Translations under genes and position numbers: made by a program
From: Melioribacter roseus
Lineage (GTDB): Bacteria > Bacteroidota > Ignavibacteria > Ignavibacteriales > Melioribacteraceae
Direction: 5' to 3'
NCBI GenBank assembly: GCA_020724265.1
Contig: DYHH01000008.1
Coordinates: forward strand, 62,001 to 126,000
Length of the DNA stretch: 64,000 nt
Part shown: piece after piece, positions 27,019-34,280 of the stretch
Numbering within the stretch: the stretch's first letter is position 1
Layout of the letters: each line of letters opens with the position of its first letter
The notes under the pieces: model-generated
The model's input: the letters and a program-made list of their open reading frames with translations, nothing else
Told to the model about the DNA's origin: nothing
Databases searched by the model: none

Positions 27019-27873
27019 CTATTTGGATAATTTTAAATTTCCGTTCTTATCAAATTCCTTTTTACTGATTAATTGACCATTAGCATATTGCCACTCAGAT
27101 TTAGGAATTTTGTTGGGATAGTACTTCTTCACATATATTCGCTTACCCATAGAATATTTCCATTCCTCTTTTATTACACCACTTTCGTAATATTTTAGCA
27201 TCAATCCATTTCGTTCACCATCGATATAAGAAACTGACATCTTTATTTTTCCATTTTCGTGATACTCTAAATAATCACCATCATTTATATAATTTTTGTT
27301 CTTCCATTCTGCTTTTAAGGAACCACCTTCATAATATGATTTTCCAAATTCTTTATCATTTATTGAAGCAACTGTATTAGATGAAGGATGATATTCAATT
27401 ACTTTCATTCCAAAGGAGCCATTTTCTGAATCTTTGAATTCCTCAATAAACTCTTCTTTAAGCAGACCACCATTGATACTATAACTTTTACGAATACCAA
27501 CCTTCTCACCTTGGTGGTATTCATTTTCACTAATAATTGTATAAGTCAAATTACCTTCACCATCAAAGCCCTCATAGAATAATCTTTCCTTTCCATCAAC
27601 ATAATATTCGTTATTCTCACCAAGTGAAATAAATGAAAATGCTCTCCGTAATTTTCCACTTTTATAATATTCGCGATAGTATCCTCGATTACCTTCATTT
27701 ATAAATTCAATTTCTATTCGACTATACTTTAACCAGTCGACAACATTTTCAGAATGAGTGATATTGTCTTTGATATAGAGATTTCGGGAAGCATAAAATT
27801 CAAATTCATCATTTAATTCAATTGGCAAGTCACAATAAATTATAATATCTAATTCCCTAGTTTCTCTGCTCAT
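27019..27873 (-). CDS. MORN-variant repeat protein, YwqK-like (cassette gene)
   Basis: A 284-residue protein with repeated MORN-variant units of about 22 residues (YREYYKSGKLRRAFSF, YLEYHENGKIKMSVSYIDG, LKYYESGVIKEEWKY, KKYYPNKIPKSEWQYANG). These are the repeats found in YwqK-type proteins, sometimes called antitoxins of unclear function. No signal peptide or membrane helix is present. The 5' 70 residues are less repetitive. It begins 83 bases after the GTTAGAT box of the attC-like site at 27957. On its 3' side an IS110 remnant lies before the next site. Confidence 0.75.
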   Translation of the reverse strand: MSRETRELDIIIYCDLPIELNDEFEFYASRNLYIKDNITHSENVVDWLKYSRIEIEFINEGNRGYYREYYKSGKLRRAFSFISLGENNEYYVDGKERLFYEGFDGEGNLTYTIISENEYHQGEKVGIRKSYSINGGLLKEEFIEEFKDSENGSFGMKVIEYHPSSNTVASINDKEFGKSYYEGGSLKAEWKNKNYINDGDYLEYHENGKIKMSVSYIDGERNGLMLKYYESGVIKEEWKYSMGKRIYVKKYYPNKIPKSEWQYANGQLISKKEFDKNGNLKLSK

Positions 27874-27956
27874 CTAATTTCACCTAAATTGTTTAATATA
27901 ATTCAACTTTATAATTAATGTAGAAAAACATTTTATTCAGCTTTTTGAATCATAGT

Positions 27957-28122
27957 ATCTAACAGCATGGCTTTTATCCGACCGCCCCATACAGTGATGC
28001 TGGATGGAAAAATCAGAGATTATATTTTTAACAAATTTATTTAATAGAACAACCTAACTTGCAATGCTTACTTTTTCCGTTTAACCCGAAATAATAATGC
28101 CGTACTGAAAACGCGGTTGGGT
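27957..28122 (-). other. attC-like site with both R boxes
   Basis: Minus strand: R'' ACCCAAC (28122-28116) fits RYYYAAC, and R' GTTAGAT (27963-27957) fits GTTRRRY. The segment before R', GGGCGGTCGGATAAAAGCC, is a plausible L' arm, while the L'' arm is weak. It lies between the FxLYD gene (stop 18 bases away) and the MORN gene. Length is 166 bp. Confidence 0.55.
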
Positions 28123-28140
28123 GGAAAAGATGGTTAAGAG

Positions 28141-28911
28141 TTAGTTAAACGATAGATATGCATTTGCTTTGCTTGCTCCTTCACAATTATAAGTACTCCA
28201 TGTTACAACTCTTCGCTGACCAGGGAGGAGGTCATTTCCACCAACAGCATAAGTTTCATCAGTATTTACAATTTTACCAGTATTATCATAATATGTTATT
28301 TTTAGTTTTACAAAACTAACAGGAAGTTGCGCACCATTGTAAATTGTAGCTTTACCTTTAACTCTACCAGGTGAATAAATGGAATAGTCGGATTGCCAAC
28401 TCCAAGATTCAATCAAAACTTTTTCTTTGAGTTCCTCAATAAGGAGGTAAACACCCATATCGGACTTGTTCAATTCAGAATATTTATCGAGAGCGACATA
28501 TTTGTAAGAATCGATTATTTTTGAATCCTCATTAACAATAAAAATAGGATTTCTTTTTAATTCCGCCCCGAATGCATTTTTCGCTGTTCCTTCAACATAG
28601 ACTAAAGTATTTTTATTATTTAATGGGTCGCCTTCACTTTTTGATATTTTCCAACTGTCTATTTTGTAATAGGAATTTTGAGATAACATACTGATATAAA
28701 CATTATCAATAATTTCTGAGAGGATTCTTAAATCATCACTACTTGGATTTTCATTATTCATTACAGTGAGAAACTTTTCAACATTTTTCTTTGCTTCAGA
28801 TTGGAATACTGACCCGATCGAGCCAATATTTAAATAGATTACAATAAGAAAAACTGCGATGGATAAGCCAATAAAAATTCCTTTTAGAATACTTTTCATT
28901 GATGGCCTCAA
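28141..28911 (-). CDS. single-pass membrane protein with FxLYD-like C-terminal domain (cassette gene)
   Basis: A 256-residue protein with one N-terminal membrane helix (about 8-27, ILKGIFIGLSIAVFLIVIYL), an alpha/beta middle, and a C-terminal beta domain. The latter has the FxLYD-type pattern GKATIYNGAQLPVSFVKLKI followed by TYYDNTGKIVNTDE and LLPGQRRVVTW. FxLYD domains are extracellular or periplasmic and of unknown function. The start is 14 bases from the right end of the attC-like segment at 28926, which is very compact. Confidence 0.65.
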   Translation of the reverse strand: MRPSMKSILKGIFIGLSIAVFLIVIYLNIGSIGSVFQSEAKKNVEKFLTVMNNENPSSDDLRILSEIIDNVYISMLSQNSYYKIDSWKISKSEGDPLNNKNTLVYVEGTAKNAFGAELKRNPIFIVNEDSKIIDSYKYVALDKYSELNKSDMGVYLLIEELKEKVLIESWSWQSDYSIYSPGRVKGKATIYNGAQLPVSFVKLKITYYDNTGKIVNTDETYAVGGNDLLPGQRRVVTWSTYNCEGASKANAYLSFN

Positions 28912-28925
28912 AAATATTTCAAAAC

Positions 28926-29118
28926 GCTTAGCGTTGTTTTTAAGTCGCCGCCCAGAAAAGGGATTCGACTTTGAAAATCCAACGCCAATGATTTTCTAAA
29001 TACTTTTTAATTGCTACCTAACAAGATAAGTAATTAACTTTTACAAAATAACTTTTTAACATCATAAATGCTGCAACGTTTAAAGCGGTCGGCTTGAGTC
29101 CACAATTTCAGCGTTGCC
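28926..29118 (-). other. attC-like site with matching L arms
   Basis: Minus strand: L'' AAGCCGACCGC (29095-29085) pairs with L' GGCGGCGACTT (28952-28942) with one unpaired base, the extrahelical-base hallmark of attC. R' is GCTAAGC (28932-28926), one base off GTTRRRY. Its central part resembles the sites at 25473 and 26627. A left box is only suggested by GGCAAC near 29118. Confidence 0.5.
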
Positions 29119-29120
29119 AA

Positions 29121-29205
29121 AATTAACTTTTTTAATGAACCAACTTGGTTTTTTGACCATATTCGCAAACTATTTATGTGGTTCATTAGCAGTTCTTTGT
29201 TATGT
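29121..29205 (-). other. short attC-like site directly after the unknown cassette gene
   Basis: Minus strand: R''-like ACATAAC (29205-29199) begins 7 bases after the gene's stop. Arms TAATGAACCA (29188-29179) and TGGTTCATTA (29142-29133) are perfectly complementary, and the end is GTTAATT (29127-29121). ACATAAC is the exact complement of the GTTATGT box found at 25473 and 30109. Length is 85 bp, adjoining the next attC-like site with no gene between. Confidence 0.5.
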
Positions 29206-29212
29206 GTATGCT

Positions 29213-30091
29213 TTACTTATATTCATCTGTTACAAACCTTTCTGATTCGCTGATGCAAAATATCTTCTTCAAAAAAAATTTTAACAATTTGTTTCTTGCC
29301 AAAATATATGCATCATCTTTCCAATCTGATATTATTAAAAAATGAATTCTCTTGATATTTAAATCATTAAAAAAATATTTTTCTAAAGCTGATTTATGCT
29401 CTTTGATTTGAGTCTGTATCCACACACCTTGGAGTTGTTTAAAATAAGATTTTTCTAAAAATTTATTCTCAACACTTTTAAATAGGTCATTTGGATCAGG
29501 TGCAGGTGGATTAATGCTTTTTACATCTACAACCATATTAGGAGTTATTTCCTCTAAATGAGTTATTAGGCTTTTAATCCTATTTTTAACATCAAAAACA
29601 ATGTTTATTCCTAAAATATTAACTCTCCAATCCAAAGTTTTGTTACCGATGCCATAACCTTGAACCTCAAAATATTTTTTAAATATTTTCCTAACACTTA
29701 TTATTGGTCTCATCTCAAATAATACATCCGAATGTTTCGCTCTATCTTTTAATCTATTTATGTAATCTTGAAACTGATTTGTATTAAGGTTTCTGTAAGC
29801 AACTTTCATTACATTATATAAATTTATTACTAGAAAATGATTTGAAGTCCCAGTCCAAACATATTCCGATTTAAGATTATCTATTGGTAAACCAAAATAA
29901 TATCTCCATTTATTTGTTAGTCTATCTAACCATACTGTAGTATCCTTTAACTCATCTGGCAGCAAGTTTTCAAGAGTATTAGCAAATTCTTTGGTTTGAC
30001 CTTCATTTATTGCTAACTCTTGAAATACGTTAAGTAGCGTTGAATTTTGCCCAATCATTTCTTGAGGAATATTTTCTAATCCGGTTTCCAT
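29213..30091 (-). CDS. unknown cassette protein, possible PD-(D/E)XK nuclease fold
   Basis: The family is not recognised. A 292-residue soluble protein without signal or membrane segments. Residues 154-169 read DWRVNILGINIVFDVK, that is Asp154 then strand then D-V-K at 167-169. This is the spacing and hydrophobic pattern of a PD-(D/E)XK nuclease core. A preceding helix carries Glu126. Such cores occur in restriction and defence nucleases, but many unrelated proteins share the pattern by chance. The start is 17 bases from the GTTATGT box at 30109-30115, and its stop is 7 bases from another attC-like site. A defence role is speculation. Confidence 0.5.
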   Translation of the reverse strand: METGLENIPQEMIGQNSTLLNVFQELAINEGQTKEFANTLENLLPDELKDTTVWLDRLTNKWRYYFGLPIDNLKSEYVWTGTSNHFLVINLYNVMKVAYRNLNTNQFQDYINRLKDRAKHSDVLFEMRPIISVRKIFKKYFEVQGYGIGNKTLDWRVNILGINIVFDVKNRIKSLITHLEEITPNMVVDVKSINPPAPDPNDLFKSVENKFLEKSYFKQLQGVWIQTQIKEHKSALEKYFFNDLNIKRIHFLIISDWKDDAYILARNKLLKFFLKKIFCISESERFVTDEYK

Positions 30092-30108
30092 ATTTTACTA
30101 TTCTAAGC

Positions 30109-30196
30109 ACATAACTATTAATCAAGCTGGCAAATATTAATACTAATCAAGATTTTAGAAATGCATAATCTTCAATTCTAAAATCCAAATGATTAT
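30109..30196 (-). other. possible attC-like right end plus hairpin
   Basis: Minus strand end CCAGCTTGATTAATAGTTATGT, with GTTATGT at 30115-30109. Arms GATTTTAGAA (30151-30160) and TTCTAAAATC (30176-30185) are perfectly complementary, flanked by TAATCA/TGATTA. A left R'' box was not found. It lies immediately before the unknown cassette gene. From here to 30490 no gene could be supported. Confidence 0.4.
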
Positions 30197-30606
30197 GAAC
30201 AAGATTATGGTAACCTACCACTATACTTACTCTTATAAAGATTGAGCGAACAAGTTTACAATTGTTATTTATACAAAAAATGCAGTATAAAAATCTATTA
30301 GGTAGAGATGAGAAGTATGGAAGTACTGAGAATAAACCGATAATAAAAAGTGAGATGAGAAAGTGATCCATAACAACCAAAATTGTTGGAACTAAAAATC
30401 AACTTAAGAAAAAGTTTGCAAATGTACACTAAAAAAATAAGGCAGATTACAGAACCCCACCTACACCAGTTTTTCGTCGGACAGTTCGAAAAAAAACAAC
30501 TACGCCGGTTCAGGCTTCTTATCGAAATTGTTTTAGTTTATAATCAAGAAAAGATTCTTGACCTGTCCTGCGTAGTTCCGTTTTTTGGGGACAATCAATA
30601 TTTTTC

Positions 30607-30852
30607 TTATAATAAATGTTTTCTGAGAAATTCTCGACCAGAATGACTTTTAAGATATTTTTCAAAAGCCAAAGCTTTGGATTTATCTGTAAAAGATATT
30701 GCGTTTTTTAGTTCCCATGGTTTGTAAAGCGATGTGTACGTTGATCCACCCTCGTTATGCTTCGGTACTCGAGTTTTTAGATTTGTTGTGTAACCGATGT
30801 AAATTTTATCTGCGTGATTAATACTTTGGAGTATATAAACGTAGTAATTCAT
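30607..30852 (-). CDS. GIY-YIG domain protein, copy 1
   Basis: An 81-residue single GIY-YIG nuclease-like domain (UPF0213 type). MNYYVYILQS provides the first motif (YVYIL), KIYIGYTTNLKTRV the YIG with the catalytic Arg, and HNEGG follows. The usual Glu of the fold is expected near AFEKYLKSHSGREFL. These small proteins are frequent and often duplicated in Bacteroidota and other phyla; the cellular role is unknown and nuclease activity is unproven. The upstream neighbour is a near-identical copy. The frame is intact. Confidence 0.8.
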   Translation of the reverse strand: MNYYVYILQSINHADKIYIGYTTNLKTRVPKHNEGGSTYTSLYKPWELKNAISFTDKSKALAFEKYLKSHSGREFLRKHLL

Positions 30853-30994
30853 GTTTGGTATCTCCTACCGGCTTCGTTAAAAAACAACTACGCCGGTTCA
30901 GGCTTCTTATCGAAATTGTTTTAGTTTATAGGTCAAGAAAAGATTTTTGACCTGTCAGGCGTAGTTCCGTTTTTTGGAACGATTAATATTCTAC

Positions 30995-31240
30995 TTATAA
31001 TAAATGTTTTCTGAGAAATGCTCGACCAGAATGACTTTTAAGATATTTTTCAAAAGCCAAAGCTTTTGATTTATCTTTAAAAGATATTGCGTTTTTTAGT
31101 TCCCATGGTTTGTAAAGCGATGTGTACGTTGATCCACCCTCGTTATGCTTCGGTACTCGAGTTTTTAGATTTGTTGTGTAACCGATGTAAATTTTATCTG
31201 CGTGATTAATACTTTGGAGTATATAAACGTAGTAATTCAT
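30995..31240 (-). CDS. GIY-YIG domain protein, copy 2
   Basis: An 81-residue protein differing from copy 1 at two residues only: Lys for Thr in SFKDKSKAL, and Ala for Glu in GRAFLRK. Both genes keep the YVYIL and YIGYTTNLKTRV motifs. The low divergence and shared flanks show recent duplication. It is the first gene downstream of ssrA on the minus strand, with one structured terminator-like segment between. Confidence 0.8.
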   Translation of the reverse strand: MNYYVYILQSINHADKIYIGYTTNLKTRVPKHNEGGSTYTSLYKPWELKNAISFKDKSKALAFEKYLKSHSGRAFLRKHLL

Positions 31241-31271
31241 GTTCCTATCTCCTACCGGCTTCGTTAAAAAA

Positions 31272-31366
31272 CAACTACGCCGGTTCAGGCTTCTTACCGA
31301 AATTGTTTTAGTATATAAGTCAAGAAAAGATTCTTGACCTGTCAGGCGTAGTTCCGTTTTTTGGAA
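31272..31366 (-). terminator. structured terminator-like segment downstream of ssrA
   Basis: On the minus strand arms AACTACGCC and GGCGTAGTT enclose an inner hairpin (AGTCAAGAA / TTCTTGACC) and are followed by GTTTTTT. On the plus strand the same arms are followed by CCGTTTTTT, so it could stop transcription both ways. Homologous copies lie at 30497 and 30885. It is a probable ssrA terminator that was duplicated with the GIY-YIG gene. Confidence 0.6.
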
Positions 31367-31377
31367 CGAAGCCTGAG

Positions 31378-31735
31378 TGGAGGTGGCGGGAGTCGAACCC
31401 GCGTCCGAAGCTATTGATCAGAGAACTTCTACACACATAGTCTGTTTATTAAATTTCACTTAAGTAAAGCCGACAGACAGGCAATTACCCAAGCTAACTC
31501 GAAGAAAGTTTTGCCTCACCTATTCGAGTATTCGGTTTGGCTAGCACACCTAAACGGCGTTCATATAAGTCCCGATATGCTGAGACTTAAAGAACGGCTG
31601 CATAAGTTTTGGTTACGCAGCTAAAGCGTAATTATATTCGCCATTTAATATGTTTACCGTCGTTTAACGTGTCTACGGAGAACACGGTGCGCAGTTCAAA
31701 GAACACATAGCCCCGTCGAAGCCAATGTCACCCCC
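31378..31735 (-). ncRNA. ssrA: tmRNA
   Basis: A one-piece tmRNA of about 358 nt. The 5' end GGGGGTGACATTGGCTTCGA and the 3' tRNA-like end GGGTTCGACTCCCGCCACC are both present. The acceptor stem pairs GGGGGTG with CACCTCC (one G-U), discriminator A; CCA is not encoded. The tag reading frame (31642-31613) gives GEYNYALAA then TAA, so the full tag with the charged alanine is AGEYNYALAA, typical of the Bacteroidota GE--YALAA form. tmRNA with SmpB rescues stalled ribosomes and marks the product for proteolysis. smpB is not in the window. The 3' end faces the accessory island, a common integration point. Confidence 0.96.
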
Positions 31736-31765
31736 AATTTTTGTTTGGAATGAATTGAAGTTCCG

Positions 31766-32317
31766 TTAGGAAATCTTCCATTCAACATCGGGAGAGTTTC
31801 TGACAAAATTTTCATAACGGGCAAGAACAAATAAAAGATCAGAAAGACGATTCAAATATACGGAAATAAAATTACCGATATTCTCTTCTCTTGATAAAGT
31901 AATAACTTTTCTTTCGGCTCTGCGGCAGACTGTTCTTGCAGCGTGCAAGAATGCCGCTCCTTTTGTACCGCCGGGCAAAATGAATTGTTTCAATTCCGGA
32001 AGTTTATCATTATAGAAATCAATTTGATTTTCTGCTTTATCAATAAAATCTTGATTCACACGAGGTATTTTAAGATTCGGTTTATCAGTATTTAATGGAG
32101 ACGCAAGATCAGAGCCGACGACAAAAAGATTAGATTGAATTGTTGTTAATGTATCAATCAGATCCATATCAACAATTTCTGTTAATGCTAATCCTATAAA
32201 AGTATTTGTTTCATCAACACTACCGTAAGCATCTATTCTCAAGTTATCTTTCCATACCCTCTTTCCCCCGAACAAAGAGGTCATTCCTTTATCACCGGTT
32301 TTTGTATATATTTTCAT
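31766..32317 (-). CDS. cob(I)yrinic acid a,c-diamide adenosyltransferase, PduO type
   Basis: Transfers adenosine from ATP to cob(I)alamin, making coenzyme B12. The 183-residue protein starts with the family signature KIYTKTGDKGMTSLFGGKRV and has RIDAYGSVDETNTFIGLA, the FILPGGTKGAAFLHAARTVCRRAER active-site helix (Arg and Glu that contact ATP) and a C-terminal NRLSDLLFVLARYEN. It overlaps ygfZ by four bases (ATGA). Presence implies use of adenosylcobalamin enzymes elsewhere in the genome. Confidence 0.94.
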   Translation of the reverse strand: MKIYTKTGDKGMTSLFGGKRVWKDNLRIDAYGSVDETNTFIGLALTEIVDMDLIDTLTTIQSNLFVVGSDLASPLNTDKPNLKIPRVNQDFIDKAENQIDFYNDKLPELKQFILPGGTKGAAFLHAARTVCRRAERKVITLSREENIGNFISVYLNRLSDLLFVLARYENFVRNSPDVEWKIS

Positions 32318-33408
32318 TCTTCTACCGGGAACTCACTTAAAATTATTCCCACCTTTTCATCATCAATTTTTATAAATAAATCATTAGAGGTGTCCATATA
32401 TTTTTTTCTAACCAAAGCCAGACCAATTATTTTATTTTCTAATCCTTGTTCAACAGAAGTTACTTCTCCAACCTCAGTCCCGTCATTAGAAAAAATAGTT
32501 AACGGCAGTTTAATTTCTTGATCAGTTTTAAACACAACCCCTTTTAATTCTTTTTGAACTTTATCATAAGTATCCAACCGGGCAATTACTTCTTGACCGA
32601 TATAGCAACCTTTCTTAAAGCTGACTTCGTGAATTAAATTTATTTCGTGTGGATTATATTTTGCGTTTATTTCATTTGGTGCAATTGGAATACCGTTAAT
32701 TATTCTAAAATAATTAAAAGATTTATCGCCTATAAATTTCAGATCGAATGCACTTCTGTTTTCATAAAGAAACTTCACAAACGAAATTGTATCTTCAGAA
32801 TTAACCATTATTATAAACTTATCTATAGAATCGTTTTCTTTAACTTTTGCTATATATGTTTTTATAGAATCCGTATCGCCAAGAATTATATTTCCGACAT
32901 TAAGTTCATCAATTTTTTCTCCGCATAACATCGTCATAAAAGAATGAGATTGGGCGCCGTATATTTCAAAAAGAGAATAATCATTTGAGGTATCTTCAAC
33001 GATTATGTCTTCCATTATAATGTACTTTTCAATCCAACTTTGTAATTTGTTGCTATCATCAGATTCACCGACAAGCAAATTATAATCTGCTATTCTCATT
33101 AAAGTAGTACGATCAATCAGTCTCCCCTTTTCATTTGTAAACAAAGTTTTCTGATGCTTAAATACACCGAGATTTTTCACATCATTAGTTGAAATTCTAT
33201 GAAGGAAATCGAGCAATTCATTACCGGTTAATTTAAGTATTGCTTTACCAGCTAAACTTCTAACTCCAACGCCTTTATTAAGGGCACGGACTTCTTCTTC
33301 AAAAGAAGAAAACAATTTAATATTACCATTAGACCCCGGAATAGCTTCAGGGAAAATGCTTAAAAAAGTATTCTTTAAAATATGTGTTATATCAGTTGCG
33401 CTGTTCAT
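32314..33408 (-). CDS. ygfZ: folate-binding YgfZ/GcvT-like protein
   Basis: A 364-residue protein of the aminomethyltransferase fold. The diagnostic YgfZ motif K-x-GCYIGQE is present (FKKGCYIGQEVIARLDTYDK), along with GVGVRSLAGKAILKLTGNELLDFLHR at the N-terminus. YgfZ uses tetrahydrofolate to help repair or assembly of certain iron-sulfur enzymes. The longer N-terminus is GcvT-like, but the Cys of the motif marks it as YgfZ rather than the T protein. It is coupled to the adenosyltransferase gene. Confidence 0.88.
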   Translation of the reverse strand: MNSATDITHILKNTFLSIFPEAIPGSNGNIKLFSSFEEEVRALNKGVGVRSLAGKAILKLTGNELLDFLHRISTNDVKNLGVFKHQKTLFTNEKGRLIDRTTLMRIADYNLLVGESDDSNKLQSWIEKYIIMEDIIVEDTSNDYSLFEIYGAQSHSFMTMLCGEKIDELNVGNIILGDTDSIKTYIAKVKENDSIDKFIIMVNSEDTISFVKFLYENRSAFDLKFIGDKSFNYFRIINGIPIAPNEINAKYNPHEINLIHEVSFKKGCYIGQEVIARLDTYDKVQKELKGVVFKTDQEIKLPLTIFSNDGTEVGEVTSVEQGLENKIIGLALVRKKYMDTSNDLFIKIDDEKVGIILSEFPVEE

Positions 33409-33421
33409 TTAATCCTTTCAG

Positions 33422-34258
33422 TTAGTATTTTCTCCACCATCTTCTGTTTACATCTGTTATATAAAGTTGTCTTTGTTCACTCCAATAAAACGGGATTGAA
33501 TCTCTAATTCTAATTCCCAAAGAATCTTCAAAAAATCTATACTCAAAATAATCGGGGAATTTATCATTATTCACATTTGCCATAGTTCTTTTATGAACAA
33601 TACCAAGATATGTTTCCATTAAGTGTGGTTTCTTCTCGATTCCATCCACGAAAAAATAGTTATAACTTCGGTGACCGGAAATTATACCATCGGCAAAATT
33701 TAACTCAATGTATTGTGTATTTTTTGGGTTCCACTTTTTCATCGAGATACGGTTAAAACCACCGTGAATTGGTACTTCTGCTTCCCACATTTGTGTAAAA
33801 TTATTATTCTCACAAATAAACAACGTTAAAAAGAAGAAGGCAGTTCCTAACTTTGTGCTGTCCAAATTTATATAACTTGATTCAAATCCGATGACATTCT
33901 TCGGTTCAATTATTCTTTCGCCTTCTTTGGATTTAGCGATGACGGCGAAAATATAATTTTTATCACCCTTGTAGTAAAACACGGCAGGACGCGGAACATT
34001 ATAAGTAAATGTTCTATCAAACTGTACAAGGTATGTCCCTTGCGGAAAATCATTTATAATATGTTCTTCCAACGCAAGTGTATCACAAGGGAATCTATTG
34101 GCAGCTTGTTTCTCTTGTATCTCAAGGTTTGAGCGTCTTATCTCTTTATCCTTAGACGGTTCTTGATCGGCAGTTCTCTGTTCACCTTCTCCGGATTCAC
34201 AAGCAGTAAAAAAGATAATCATACCGAAGAGCAATAAAAAATATCTTAATGTTTTCAT
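33422..34258 (-). CDS. lipoprotein of unknown function
   Basis: A 278-residue lipoprotein not assigned to a family. The start is the second of two adjacent ATGs (34258) after AGGTGG; an in-frame ORF start at 34303 lies inside the preceding dipeptidase gene. The lipobox is FTAC (Cys about residue 19), followed by a charged linker (EGEQRTADQEPSKDKE). The mature domain is beta-rich with aromatic strands and no motif that I recognise. It lies between the M20 dipeptidase and ygfZ. Confidence 0.6.
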   Translation of the reverse strand: MKTLRYFLLLFGMIIFFTACESGEGEQRTADQEPSKDKEIRRSNLEIQEKQAANRFPCDTLALEEHIINDFPQGTYLVQFDRTFTYNVPRPAVFYYKGDKNYIFAVIAKSKEGERIIEPKNVIGFESSYINLDSTKLGTAFFFLTLFICENNNFTQMWEAEVPIHGGFNRISMKKWNPKNTQYIELNFADGIISGHRSYNYFFVDGIEKKPHLMETYLGIVHKRTMANVNNDKFPDYFEYRFFEDSLGIRIRDSIPFYWSEQRQLYITDVNRRWWRKY

Positions 34259-34280
34259 CATCCCACCTATTAATTGTAGG

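Larger units (their letters stand above)
30491..31366. repeat. tandem duplication, period about 388 bp, two and a quarter copies
   Basis: Copies begin near 30491, 30879 and 31266. The first two contain a structured segment of about 100 bases followed by a GIY-YIG gene on the minus strand; the third holds only the structured segment and ends beside ssrA. The two full copies differ at a handful of positions. The arrangement suggests recent duplication by unequal recombination or repeated insertion next to ssrA. Confidence 0.85.

Noticed and set aside
30147-30380. 77-residue minus-strand ORF with hydrophobic start
   Set aside because: It overlaps the hairpin of the attC-like end, lacks a ribosome binding site and recognisable domain; not supported as a gene.
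30383-30646. 87-residue plus-strand ORF
   Set aside because: Its second half is the reverse of the repeated terminator and GIY-YIG end; composition is that of a chance frame.
30491-31366. CRISPR-like or tandem repeat array next to ssrA
   Set aside because: Only two and a quarter long units containing coding sequence; no short repeats with unique spacers and no cas genes.
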